A stretch of DNA of 29,656 bases. Origin: Lawsonibacter sp. GTDB lineage: Bacteria > Bacillota > Clostridia > Oscillospirales > Oscillospiraceae. The notes under the pieces were generated by a model. It saw nothing but the letters and a program-made list of their open reading frames with translations. It made no database searches and was not told the DNA's origin. Both the position numbers and the translations under genes were made by a program. The stretch lies in contig JAHHSC010000005.1 in the NCBI GenBank assembly GCA_020025455.1, positions 1 through 29,656 on the forward strand, read 5' to 3'. Positions 1 to 7,793 of this stretch are shown piece by piece (position 1 is the stretch's first letter; the number at the start of each line of letters is the position of its first letter).

Positions 1-4
1 GCGC

Positions 5-36
5 AAAAAGGGCGCGGAGCAAAGCTCCGCGCCCTT
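5..36 (-). terminator. Rho-independent terminator of hutH
   Basis: A perfect 13-bp stem (positions 8-20 with 24-36) closes a 3-base loop, and a run of five T follows on the minus strand. It lies 26 bases past the hutH stop codon, so it should end the yuiF-like/hutH transcript. Confidence 0.9.
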
Positions 37-61
37 ACCATATTTGGCAGTAAGTCCAGAA

Positions 62-1648
62 TTACTCGATGCCCTCGAAGTTATCGAAGTTGGGGACATA
101 CTTCTCGACCAGATCCAGCAGAGCACCGCTGTACACGATCTCCTTGCAGGCCTGGATGTCGGGCCAGATCTCGCGGTCAACCTCGAAGAAGTCAACCTTG
201 GAGCGGACCAGATCATAGATGGCCTGGTGCAGGGGGGTGATGCCCTGGCCGTGGGTGTTGATGCGGCGACGGATGTCGATGGCCTGGCAAGCGGTCATCA
301 GCTCCAGAGCCAGGCAGTCCAGGGTGTTCTTCACGATGAAGCCAGCCTTACGACCTGCGGTAGTACCCATGGACACGATGTCCTCCTGGTTTGCGGAGGA
401 GGGGATGGAGTCCACGGAAGCGGGGTGAGCGTAGACCTTGTTCTCGGACACCATGGAAGCGGCGCAGTACTGAACGATCATATAGCCGGAGTTGACACCG
501 CCCTCGGTGGTCAGGAAGGGGGTCAGGCCGTTGGACAGAGCGGCGTTGACCATACGCTCGGTGCGGCGCTCGGAAGAGTCAGCCAGCTCGGAAGTGGCAA
601 TGCCCAGAGCATCGAAGGGGATGGCCATAGGCTCGCCGTGGAAGTTGCCGCCGGAGATAACAGCCTCGTCCTCCAGGAACATCAGGGGGTTATCGGTGAC
701 AGCGTTCAGCTCGCGCTGGACCTTGTCCAGAACGTAGTCCAGGCAGTCGCGGCAAGCGCCGTGCAGCTGGGGGATGCAGCGCAGGGCGTAAGCATCCTGC
801 ACGCGGTCGCTCTGGCAGTTATCCAGAATCTCAGAGCCCTCCAGCAGCTTGGCCATGTTGGAGGCAACCTGCATCTGGCCCTTCTGGTGGCGGACCTGGT
901 GGATACGGGGGTCGAAGGCGTTGCGCAGGCCGGTCAGACCCTCGAAGGACAGGGAGCTGATGATATCACCCATCTGAGCGGCACGGATGGAGTCGTACAG
1001 AGCCAGGGAGCCCACGGAAGTCATGGCGCAGGTACCGTTGGTCAGACCCAGGCCTTCCTTGGAAACCAGGGTGTCGAAGGTCTCGATGCCGGCCTTGGCC
1101 ATAGCCTCGGCACCGGTCATGACCTCGCCGTTGAACTTGGCCATGCCCTTGCCCAGCAGAGGCAGAGACATATGAGCCAGAGGAGCCAGGTCGCCGGAGG
1201 AGCCCAGAGAGCCCTTCTGGGGAACGACAGGGACAACGCCCTTGTTCAGCATATCGACCAGCTTCTGGACCAGCTCGGGACGAACGCCGGACACGCCCAC
1301 GCACAGAGCGTTGGCACGCAGCAGCAGCATGCCGCGGACGACCTCGTCATCATAGGGGTCACCCATGGCGGTGCAGTGGGACAGGATCAGGTTGGTGGAC
1401 AGCTGATTGGACATCTCCTTGGAGACGGCCACGCGCTGGAAGTCACCGAAACCGGTGGTAATACCATAAGCCACACGGCCCTCGTTGGCAATCTTCTCTG
1501 CCAGAGCGCGGGACTTCTTCATGGCCTCCATAGCAGAGGGGGCCAGCTCAACGGTAGCGCCGAAGCGGGCAACACCCACGAAGGTCTCAAGGGTCAGGCT
1601 GTTGCCGTCGATGACGACGTGCTTGACGTTCTGGGGATGAATAATCAT
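62..1648 (-). CDS. hutH: Histidine ammonia-lyase
   Basis: HutH removes ammonia from L-histidine to give urocanate, the first step of histidine breakdown, in the cytosol. The 528-residue protein has the normal family length. Visible hallmarks are the YG-TTGFG loop near residue 61, the SH pair at 90-91 typical of histidine (not phenylalanine) lyases, the MIO-forming tripeptide at 150-152, and the late AHPASVDS block. The MIO tripeptide reads Ser-Ser-Gly instead of the usual Ala-Ser-Gly. The ATG at 1648 is chosen because a GGAAGGAG site sits just before it; an in-frame TTG 18 bases upstream would include that site in the coding region. The gene follows a YuiF-type transporter in the same orientation, which fits import and degradation of histidine. 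The later pathway genes (hutU, hutI, formiminotransferase) are not in the window. A tyrosine lyase is less likely given the overall HutH match. Confidence 0.95.
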   Translation of the reverse strand: MIIHPQNVKHVVIDGNSLTLETFVGVARFGATVELAPSAMEAMKKSRALAEKIANEGRVAYGITTGFGDFQRVAVSKEMSNQLSTNLILSHCTAMGDPYDDEVVRGMLLLRANALCVGVSGVRPELVQKLVDMLNKGVVPVVPQKGSLGSSGDLAPLAHMSLPLLGKGMAKFNGEVMTGAEAMAKAGIETFDTLVSKEGLGLTNGTCAMTSVGSLALYDSIRAAQMGDIISSLSFEGLTGLRNAFDPRIHQVRHQKGQMQVASNMAKLLEGSEILDNCQSDRVQDAYALRCIPQLHGACRDCLDYVLDKVQRELNAVTDNPLMFLEDEAVISGGNFHGEPMAIPFDALGIATSELADSSERRTERMVNAALSNGLTPFLTTEGGVNSGYMIVQYCAASMVSENKVYAHPASVDSIPSSANQEDIVSMGTTAGRKAGFIVKNTLDCLALELMTACQAIDIRRRINTHGQGITPLHQAIYDLVRSKVDFFEVDREIWPDIQACKEIVYSGALLDLVEKYVPNFDNFEGIE

Positions 1649-1695
1649 TTGAAAAACTCCTTCCAACGTAATTGTATTGTTGATTAAGGGCGTTT

Positions 1696-1727
1696 CCTCT
1701 CCCGTTCGGCATACCGGACCGAAGAGG
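1696..1727 (-). other. Intercistronic hairpin between transporter and hutH
   Basis: In the 122-base gap between the transporter stop and hutH, CCTCT (1696-1700) and AGAGG (1723-1727) flank TTCGG/CCGAA arms, making an imperfect stem-loop. There is no T-tract, so it is more likely an RNA-processing or stabilising structure than a terminator. A smaller 5-bp hairpin lies at 1752-1767. Confidence 0.35.
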
Positions 1728-1770
1728 ATTTCCCGGGATCACAACGTAATCGCCTCAGGCTCGAGGCTTC

Positions 1771-3093
1771 TTACACAAACTGAGACACGATGATGCCGGC
1801 AAGCATCAGGGGAATACTGAAGTGCAGGAAGCCGGGCACACAGGTATCCCAGATGTGGTCGTGCTGACCGTCGGCATTCAGGCCGGAGGTGGGACCCAGC
1901 GTTGTGTCGGAGGCGGGGGAGCCGGCGTCGCCCAGTGTGGCGGCGGCGGTAATCAGCAGAATGGTTGCGGCATTGGAGAAGCCCATCTGCTGGCACAGAG
2001 GGACATACAAAACCGCCAGAATCGGAACCGTACCGAAGGAGGTGCCGATGCCCATGGTGATGAGCATACCGATCAGGGTGATGACAACCGCGGCAACCAG
2101 CTTGCTGCTGCCCATGATACCCACGGCAGACTTGACCAGCTCATCGACGCCGCCGGTGGCCTTAATGACCTCGGCAAACCCGCCGGCAATCAGCATCACG
2201 AAGGAGATAAGACCCATGGTCTTGATGCCGCCCAGCACCTGGTCGTCAACCTGGTCCCACTTGATGGCACCAAAGACGATCATGACCATCACACCGGCCA
2301 GCGCGCTGAGGGCCAGGGCCTCGGTAAGGACCTGGACCACCACCACAATGACGATGGCGGCAAAGGTGACATAGTGGCGATACTCCAGCTTCTCGCTGAT
2401 GGCATCGCTGGCGGAGGTGTCGGCCTTCACCATTTTGTATTCACGGGGCTTGCGGTAGCTGATAAACACGGCAACCAGCAGACCCAGGATCATGGCCAGA
2501 GCCAGCACCCAGTTGATGGCTGTCACGTCACCGATGGTGACGGGCATCCCGTTGGCGGTGAGGTTATCGCTGACGATTCCCTGGAAGATAAAGCCGAAGC
2601 CGAAGGGAATTGCGATATAGGGCGCCTTGTGACCGAAGGCGATGGCGCAGGCCACGGCGCGGCGGTCCAGCTTCATCTCGTTCATCATGGCCAGCAGAGG
2701 GGGAACCAGGATGGGAATGTAGGCAATGTGGACGGGGATCAGGTTCTGGGAGAGGACTGCCACAATGGTCAGAATTCCGATCAGGACCAGAGGCTTGCCT
2801 CCGATCACTCTGGAAAGCTTCTTGCACAGGATGTCTGCAAGGCCCGTGGTGGCAATTGCCGTTGCAAAGGTGCCCAGCAGCATATAGGCCAGTGCCGTCT
2901 CGGCATTGGCCGAAAACCCATGCGTCAGCAGGCTCATAATGGAGTTGCCGGTTTCTGCGGTGATGGGAAGTCCGCCCACCACGCCGCCGACGAAGCAGGC
3001 GATCAGCATGGACAGCACCACATTCAGCTTCATCAGGCACAGCACACACAGCACAAGTACCGCAATGGTCACCGGATTGGTAAGGATCGACAT
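1771..3093 (-). CDS. YuiF-type Na+/H+ antiporter-family transporter, probable histidine permease
   Basis: This 440-residue polytopic membrane protein has about 11-12 hydrophobic segments beginning at residue 8, with paired GGVVGGLP and glycine-rich segments typical of the Na+/H+ antiporter (NhaC-like) superfamily. The whole-length pattern matches the YuiF branch, which comparative genomics has linked to histidine uptake. Its place directly upstream of hutH supports histidine as substrate, although the sequence alone cannot prove it. The start ATG at 3093 is preceded by a GAGGA site at suitable spacing. The gene has its own promoter (3281-3309) and a leader of roughly 180 nt. The substrate could also be another amino acid. 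Confidence 0.85.
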   Translation of the reverse strand: MSILTNPVTIAVLVLCVLCLMKLNVVLSMLIACFVGGVVGGLPITAETGNSIMSLLTHGFSANAETALAYMLLGTFATAIATTGLADILCKKLSRVIGGKPLVLIGILTIVAVLSQNLIPVHIAYIPILVPPLLAMMNEMKLDRRAVACAIAFGHKAPYIAIPFGFGFIFQGIVSDNLTANGMPVTIGDVTAINWVLALAMILGLLVAVFISYRKPREYKMVKADTSASDAISEKLEYRHYVTFAAIVIVVVVQVLTEALALSALAGVMVMIVFGAIKWDQVDDQVLGGIKTMGLISFVMLIAGGFAEVIKATGGVDELVKSAVGIMGSSKLVAAVVITLIGMLITMGIGTSFGTVPILAVLYVPLCQQMGFSNAATILLITAAATLGDAGSPASDTTLGPTSGLNADGQHDHIWDTCVPGFLHFSIPLMLAGIIVSQFV

Positions 3094-3134
3094 AGAACAG
3101 AATTCCTCATTTCTTCATAAAATAAACGATTTTG

Positions 3135-3150
3135 TTCCACGAGCGTGGAA
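3135..3150. promoter_or_regulatory. Dyad TTCCACG-AG-CGTGGAA in transporter leader
   Basis: Two perfect 7-bp inverted arms are separated by 2 bp, 42 bases upstream of the transporter start and within its predicted leader. The tight symmetry suits a dimeric repressor operator better than an RNA hairpin. The binding protein is unknown. Confidence 0.4.
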
Positions 3151-3280
3151 AATAGGGATATCATTCTTCTGCCCATCTTCGCCTGCCTCTATTCTTTAGA
3201 CCATGGCAAAACGCGCTTACTGGCAAAAGAGAATATCAGATTCCACAAAGAGAAGTTTTGAACAACCCCTACCAATCTGT

Positions 3281-3309
3281 ATGGTATCACAGTCTTTTGT
3301 AAAAATCAA
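3281..3309 (-). promoter_or_regulatory. Promoter of transporter-hutH operon
   Basis: On the minus strand, TTGATT (3304-3309) and TACCAT (3281-3286) are 17 bp apart, and a TGA before the -10 gives an extended -10 element. The predicted start near 3274 leaves a leader of about 180 nt. Confidence 0.6.
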
Positions 3310-3339
3310 CAAATTTCTGGTCTGTGCCAAAAATTTGTT
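3308..3339. promoter_or_regulatory. Inverted repeat upstream of transporter promoter
   Basis: AACAAATTT (3308-3316) and AAATTTGTT (3331-3339) form a perfect 9-bp inverted repeat with a 14-bp spacer. One arm overlaps the -35 of the transporter promoter by two bases. This is where an activator or repressor would be expected. Confidence 0.4.
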
Positions 3340-3461
3340 TGTACGTTACCGCTCCATTTCGCTAATGTTCTGCTTCTTTATCCGCCTGCTATGCCAGTTT
3401 ATAAAACCTTCTGTTGACCAGCCAAAAGCTGGTTTTTACCCGTTATTCTCTGTGCTCCTGC

Positions 3462-3489
3462 TTGTTTTTTCTTTAAAAAATGGTATAAT
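3462..3489 (+). promoter_or_regulatory. Promoter of the miaB-mutS-mutL operon
   Basis: TTGTTT (3462-3467) and a perfect TATAAT (3484-3489) are 16 bp apart, with TGG before the -10 (extended -10). It lies 150 bases upstream of the miaB start and is the only strong promoter seen before the long plus-strand gene run. Confidence 0.75.
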
Positions 3490-3638
3490 GTTTCGTATAT
3501 CACCCTTGATCGTTCGGGCTTTTTTCCCTCTTTTTTTCCAGCATTTTCTTTTTCGGCATTTTGACGACATTCTACCCGCCAACTGCCGATAACAGCCCGC
3601 GATTCGTCCAAATCTACACCAAACGGAAGGTATCTACT

Positions 3639-5051
3639 ATGGAAAAGACCACCAGAACCATCGCTCCCGCCGAAGTGGAACGGCAGCTTGCGCTGTGCGA
3701 CCAGATTGCGGAGCTCACCGCCCAGTGGCCTGAGCAGCCGCTGGCCTGCGTACACACCTATGGCTGCCAGCAGAACGAGGCCGACTCCGAGCAGCTGCGG
3801 GGTTATCTGGCCCGGATGGGCTACGGCTTTACCGACGACCCGGAGAAAGCCCGCCTCATTCTCATCAACACCTGCGCCATCCGGGAGCACGCCGAGCAGC
3901 GTGTGCTGGGCAATGTGGGCCAGCTGATCCATGTGAAGCGCCGCAACCCCGATGTGCTCATCTGCCTGTGCGGCTGCATGATGCAGGAGCCCCAGGTGGC
4001 CCAGAAAATCAAGGAATCCTACCGTCATGTGGATCTGGTTTTTGGCACCCACGCTCTGTGGCGCTTCCCCGAGATGGTCAAGTCCCTGCTCACCCACCGC
4101 AGCCGCATCTTCCAGTCCCCCGACGAGGCGGGCAGCATCGCCGAGGGCATCCCGGTGGTCCGGCAGGACAAGGTAAAGGCCTGGGTGTCTATCATGTACG
4201 GCTGCAACAACTTCTGCTCCTACTGCATCGTGCCCTACACCCGCGGCCGGGAGCGCTCCCGCCAGCCCCAGCTCATTCTGGACGAGGTGCGCCAGCTGGT
4301 GGCCGAGGGCTATAAGGACATCACCCTGCTGGGCCAGAACGTGAACTCCTACGGCAAGGACCTGGCAGAGCCCATGGACTTTTCCGACCTGCTCCGGGCC
4401 TGCAACGACATCCCCGGCGAGTTCCTCATCCGCTTTATGACCTCCCACCCCAAGGACGCCACCCAGAAGCTCTTCGAGACCATGGCCTCCTGCGCGAAGG
4501 TGGCCCCCATGCTCCACCTGCCCTTCCAGGCGGGCAACGACCGGGTGCTGAAGGTGATGAACCGCCGCCACACCCGGGAGCAGTATCTGGAGAAGATCCG
4601 GGCGCTGAAGGCGCTCATCCCGGATGTGGTCCTCACCTCCGACATTATTGTGGGCTTCCCCGGTGAGACCACCGAGGAGTTCGAGGACACCCTGAAGGTG
4701 CTGGAGGAGGTCCGCTTCGACGCCCTCTTCACCTTTATTTTCTCCCCCCGTGCCGGCACCCCCGCCGCCTCCATGGACGACCCCATGCCCCGGGAGCAGA
4801 AGCTTGCCAACTTCAACCGGCTGGTGGAGCTCCAGGACAAGATCTCCGAGGAGAAGCACGCCGCCTACATCGGCAAAACCGTGCGCTGTCTCATCGACGG
4901 GGTCTCCGACGAGCCTGGCTTCGACTTCACGGCCCGCACCCCCGGCAACCGCCTGGTGCGTCTCACCGGCCAGGGCGATCTGGTGGGCCAGTTCTGTGAC
5001 GTGACGATCACCGCGGCCAACAAGTGGTCCCTCTTCGGCCAGCTGGTGTAA
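3639..5051 (+). CDS. miaB: tRNA-2-methylthio-N6-dimethylallyladenosine synthase
   Basis: MiaB is a radical-SAM methylthiotransferase that adds a methylthio group to i6A37 of tRNAs reading UNN codons, the step after MiaA. The 470 residues show the N-terminal UPF0004 domain with cluster cysteines C43, C79 and C113, the radical-SAM CxxxCxxC at C189/C193/C196, and a C-terminal TRAM domain (about 400-470) that binds tRNA. The start at 3639 is chosen for the GGAAGG site 8 bases upstream; an in-frame ATG at 3561 would add 26 residues that match nothing in the family. It heads the operon leading to mutS, mutL and miaA, so both enzymes of the same A37 modification are encoded here, on either side of the mismatch repair pair. 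Confidence 0.96.
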   Translation: MEKTTRTIAPAEVERQLALCDQIAELTAQWPEQPLACVHTYGCQQNEADSEQLRGYLARMGYGFTDDPEKARLILINTCAIREHAEQRVLGNVGQLIHVKRRNPDVLICLCGCMMQEPQVAQKIKESYRHVDLVFGTHALWRFPEMVKSLLTHRSRIFQSPDEAGSIAEGIPVVRQDKVKAWVSIMYGCNNFCSYCIVPYTRGRERSRQPQLILDEVRQLVAEGYKDITLLGQNVNSYGKDLAEPMDFSDLLRACNDIPGEFLIRFMTSHPKDATQKLFETMASCAKVAPMLHLPFQAGNDRVLKVMNRRHTREQYLEKIRALKALIPDVVLTSDIIVGFPGETTEEFEDTLKVLEEVRFDALFTFIFSPRAGTPAASMDDPMPREQKLANFNRLVELQDKISEEKHAAYIGKTVRCLIDGVSDEPGFDFTARTPGNRLVRLTGQGDLVGQFCDVTITAANKWSLFGQLV

Positions 5052-5131
5052 GGAGCCCCCGCTAAGCCCGTCCGCACGCTAATTTTTCCCCTTTTGATTG
5101 GTTTCATTCTAACGAAAAGCAGGTGACCGTC

Positions 5132-7738
5132 ATGGCCGAATTAACCCCCATGATGCAGCAGTATTTGGACATGAAGGCCAGAAACCCGGACTGCATCCTC
5201 TTTTTCCGCCTGGGTGATTTTTACGAGATGTTCAACGAGGACGCCAAGCTGGTGTCCAAGGAGTTGGACCTGACCCTCACCACCCGGGACCGCAACAAGC
5301 CCCCCGAGGAGCGCACCCCCATGTGCGGGGTGCCCTACCACTCCTGCGAGGGGTACATCGCCCGGCTCATCGCCAAGGGCTATAAGGTGGCCATCTGTGA
5401 ACAGACCGAGGACCCCGCCCTTGCCAAGGGGCTGGTGGACCGGGATATCATCCGGGTGGTCACCCCCGGCACTGTCATTTCCTCCTCCATGCTGGAGGAG
5501 TCCAAAAATAACTACATCTGCTCCATCTACGCCGATAGCCGCCTCTGCGGCCTGTGCGTGTGCGATATTTCCACCGGCGAGGTCCGCGCCACCTCCTTCC
5601 CCATGGGGGCCGAGGCCGACGAGCACCTGCGAAACGAGCTGGGCCGGTTCCACCCCGCCGAGGCCATCTTGTCGGACGGGGCCTGGGACATGCCCGGACT
5701 GCGGGACTTTCTCCACGAGCGGCTGGACTGCCCCTGTGAAAACGGAGGGGAGGACCGCTTCCGGCTGGATGCCGCCCGCTCCCTGGCGGAAACGCAGTTC
5801 ACCGCCGGGTTGGATACCCTCCCAGAGGGCGACACCGCCGCCCTTCAGGCCGCCGGCGGCCTGCTCTCCTACCTGTACGAGACGCAAAAGACCGATCTGG
5901 GCCACATCGCTGTGTTCCAGTACTACACCTCCGGCCAGTTCATGGAGCTGGATCTGACCGCCCGGCAGACCCTGGAGCTGACCGCCACCCTCCGTTCCAA
6001 GGACAAGAAGGGGTCCCTTCTCTGGGTGCTGGACAAGACCCACACCGCCATGGGCGGCCGACTGCTGCGGAACTGGCTGGACCGTCCGCTGCTGTCCCCG
6101 GTGCAGATCGGGCGGCGGCAGCAGGCCGTGGGCGATCTGGTGGAGGACATCATCACCCGGGAGGAGTTATCCCTGGTCCTCCGGGAGGTCACCGACCTGG
6201 AGCGGCTCATCGGCCGGGTGGTCTACGGCTCCGCCGGCGGCCGGGACCTGGCGGCTCTGAACACCGGTCTGGGCAAGCTCCCCCGCATCCGGGCATTGCT
6301 GGACCACGCCTCCTCCGGTCTGCTCCGCTCCCTCCAGGGCCAGCTGGACGACCTGCCCCAGCTCCGAGATCTGCTCTCCCGCGGTCTGGTGGACGAGCCC
6401 CCCTTCTCCGTTCGGGAGGGCGGCCTTATCCGGGAAGGCTTTGATGCCGAGGTGGACCGGCTCCGGGACCTGCTGGAGCACTCCGCCGAGAAGCTGGCCG
6501 AGCTGGAGGCCCGGACCAAAGAGGAGACCGGCATCAAGAATATGAAGGTCAAATCCAACAAGGTCTTTGGCTACTACATCGAGGTGGCCAAGTCCCAGAT
6601 CGACCTGGTGCCCGACAGCTGGGTCCGCAAGCAGACCACCGTCAACTCCGAGCGGTATATTTCCCAGGAGCTAAAGGAGCTGGAGCACGACATCCTCTCC
6701 GCCCAGGAGCGGGTCACCGCCCTGGAGTACCAGCTCTTCTGCCAGCTCAAGGACGAGGTCTGTGCCCACGTTTCACACATCCAGTCCGCCTCTGCCGCCG
6801 TGGCCCAGGTGGACGTGCTCAACTCCCTGGCCACCGTGGCCGCCGCCGGAAATTACTGTATGCCCCAGGTGGACGATTCCTCCGCCCTCACCATTGTGGA
6901 GGGCCGCCACCCCGTGGTGGAGAAGATGCTCAAGGGGTCCCTGTTCGTGCCCAACGACACCCACATGGACTGCGGCGACGATCTGTGCGCCATCATCACC
7001 GGCCCCAATATGGCCGGTAAGTCCACCTATATGCGCCAGGTGGCCCTCATCGTCCTCATGGCCCAGATCGGCTCCTTTGTCCCTGCCCGCTCCGCCCATA
7101 TCGGCGTGGTGGACCGGGTGTTCACCCGCATCGGTGCCAGCGACGATCTGGCCGCAGGCCAGTCCACCTTCATGGTGGAGATGACCGAGGTGGCAAACCT
7201 GCTGAAAAACGCCACCAAAAAGTCCCTGCTCATTCTGGACGAGATCGGCCGGGGCACCAGCACCTATGACGGCATGGCCATTGCCCGGGCGGTGCTGGAG
7301 TACTGTGCCGACCCCCGTACCTTGGGCTGTAAGACCCTGTTTGCCACCCACTACCACGAGCTTACCGTGCTGGAGGGCCAGCTGGCCGGGGTGAAAAATT
7401 ACAACATCGCCGCCAAGAAGCGGGGGGGAGAGGTCATCTTCCTCCGCAAGATCGTCCGGGGCGGCGCAGACCAGAGCTACGGCGTGGAGGTGGCCCAGCT
7501 GGCCGGGGTGCCCCCCAAGGTCATCCGCCGGGCCAGGGCGATTCTGGAGGAGCTGGAGTCCGGCTCCGGCCACACCCCCGCCCCCGTGCCTTCCGCCGGG
7601 GAGGAGCAGGTCTCCCTGCTGGAGGTCGGCTCCCAGGCCGTCATCCGCAAGCTCCGCATGACCGACGTAAATATCCTGTCCCCCATCGAGGCCCTCAATC
7701 TGCTGGCCGAGCTGAAGGGGGATCTAAACGAGGGGTAA
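5132..7738 (+). CDS. mutS: DNA mismatch repair ATPase MutS
   Basis: MutS recognises mismatches and small loops and recruits MutL. The 868-residue protein has the mismatch-reading FYE motif (30-32), core and clamp domains, the Walker A GPNMAGKST (624-632), Walker B beginning at D703, and a C-terminal QVSLL at 826-830 that corresponds to the QMSLL sliding-clamp motif of E. coli MutS. The ATG at 5132 is preferred over the GTG at 5123 because AGGTGA at 5121-5126 then serves as ribosome binding site. It follows miaB by 80 bases and precedes mutL by 55, in one operon. Confidence 0.97.
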   Translation: MAELTPMMQQYLDMKARNPDCILFFRLGDFYEMFNEDAKLVSKELDLTLTTRDRNKPPEERTPMCGVPYHSCEGYIARLIAKGYKVAICEQTEDPALAKGLVDRDIIRVVTPGTVISSSMLEESKNNYICSIYADSRLCGLCVCDISTGEVRATSFPMGAEADEHLRNELGRFHPAEAILSDGAWDMPGLRDFLHERLDCPCENGGEDRFRLDAARSLAETQFTAGLDTLPEGDTAALQAAGGLLSYLYETQKTDLGHIAVFQYYTSGQFMELDLTARQTLELTATLRSKDKKGSLLWVLDKTHTAMGGRLLRNWLDRPLLSPVQIGRRQQAVGDLVEDIITREELSLVLREVTDLERLIGRVVYGSAGGRDLAALNTGLGKLPRIRALLDHASSGLLRSLQGQLDDLPQLRDLLSRGLVDEPPFSVREGGLIREGFDAEVDRLRDLLEHSAEKLAELEARTKEETGIKNMKVKSNKVFGYYIEVAKSQIDLVPDSWVRKQTTVNSERYISQELKELEHDILSAQERVTALEYQLFCQLKDEVCAHVSHIQSASAAVAQVDVLNSLATVAAAGNYCMPQVDDSSALTIVEGRHPVVEKMLKGSLFVPNDTHMDCGDDLCAIITGPNMAGKSTYMRQVALIVLMAQIGSFVPARSAHIGVVDRVFTRIGASDDLAAGQSTFMVEMTEVANLLKNATKKSLLILDEIGRGTSTYDGMAIARAVLEYCADPRTLGCKTLFATHYHELTVLEGQLAGVKNYNIAAKKRGGEVIFLRKIVRGGADQSYGVEVAQLAGVPPKVIRRARAILEELESGSGHTPAPVPSAGEEQVSLLEVGSQAVIRKLRMTDVNILSPIEALNLLAELKGDLNEG

Positions 7739-7793
7739 GCGGGGCGCCGCCCGCTCCGTTCCCCACCCATCGCTGAACCATAGGAGGTATACC

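Larger units (their letters stand above)
3094..3638. other. Divergent intergenic region between transporter and miaB
   Basis: This 545-base AT-rich gap holds the minus-strand promoter of the transporter/hutH operon, its long leader, two dyads, a small hairpin with T-tract at 3417-3437 and the plus-strand promoter of miaB. An open frame of 129 codons runs through it on the plus strand, but it has no ribosome binding site, covers the promoters and resembles no protein, so I do not call it a gene. No T-box motif was found in the leader. Confidence 0.7.

Noticed and set aside
44..1687. Long open frame opposite hutH on the plus strand
   Set aside because: Shadow of hutH; biased composition, no ribosome site and it reads through the hutH start region.
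1663..1750. Direct repeat ATTACGTTG in the transporter-hutH gap (copies near 1663 and 1742)
   Set aside because: Only 9 bases and two copies; one overlaps the area just before the hutH ribosome site, but no pattern ties it to a known regulator.
1822..3120. A 432-codon open frame opposite the YuiF-type transporter
   Set aside because: Shadow frame rich in G, H, D and Q; the minus-strand protein is a clear membrane transporter.
3094..3274. Possible T-box riboswitch in the transporter leader
   Set aside because: The conserved T-box sequence (AGGGTGGNACCGCG) and a following terminator are not present.
3203..3592. A 129-codon open frame in the gap before miaB
   Set aside because: It runs through the miaB promoter and a hairpin, has no ribosome binding site and no recognisable domain; its hydrophobic look comes from T-rich DNA.
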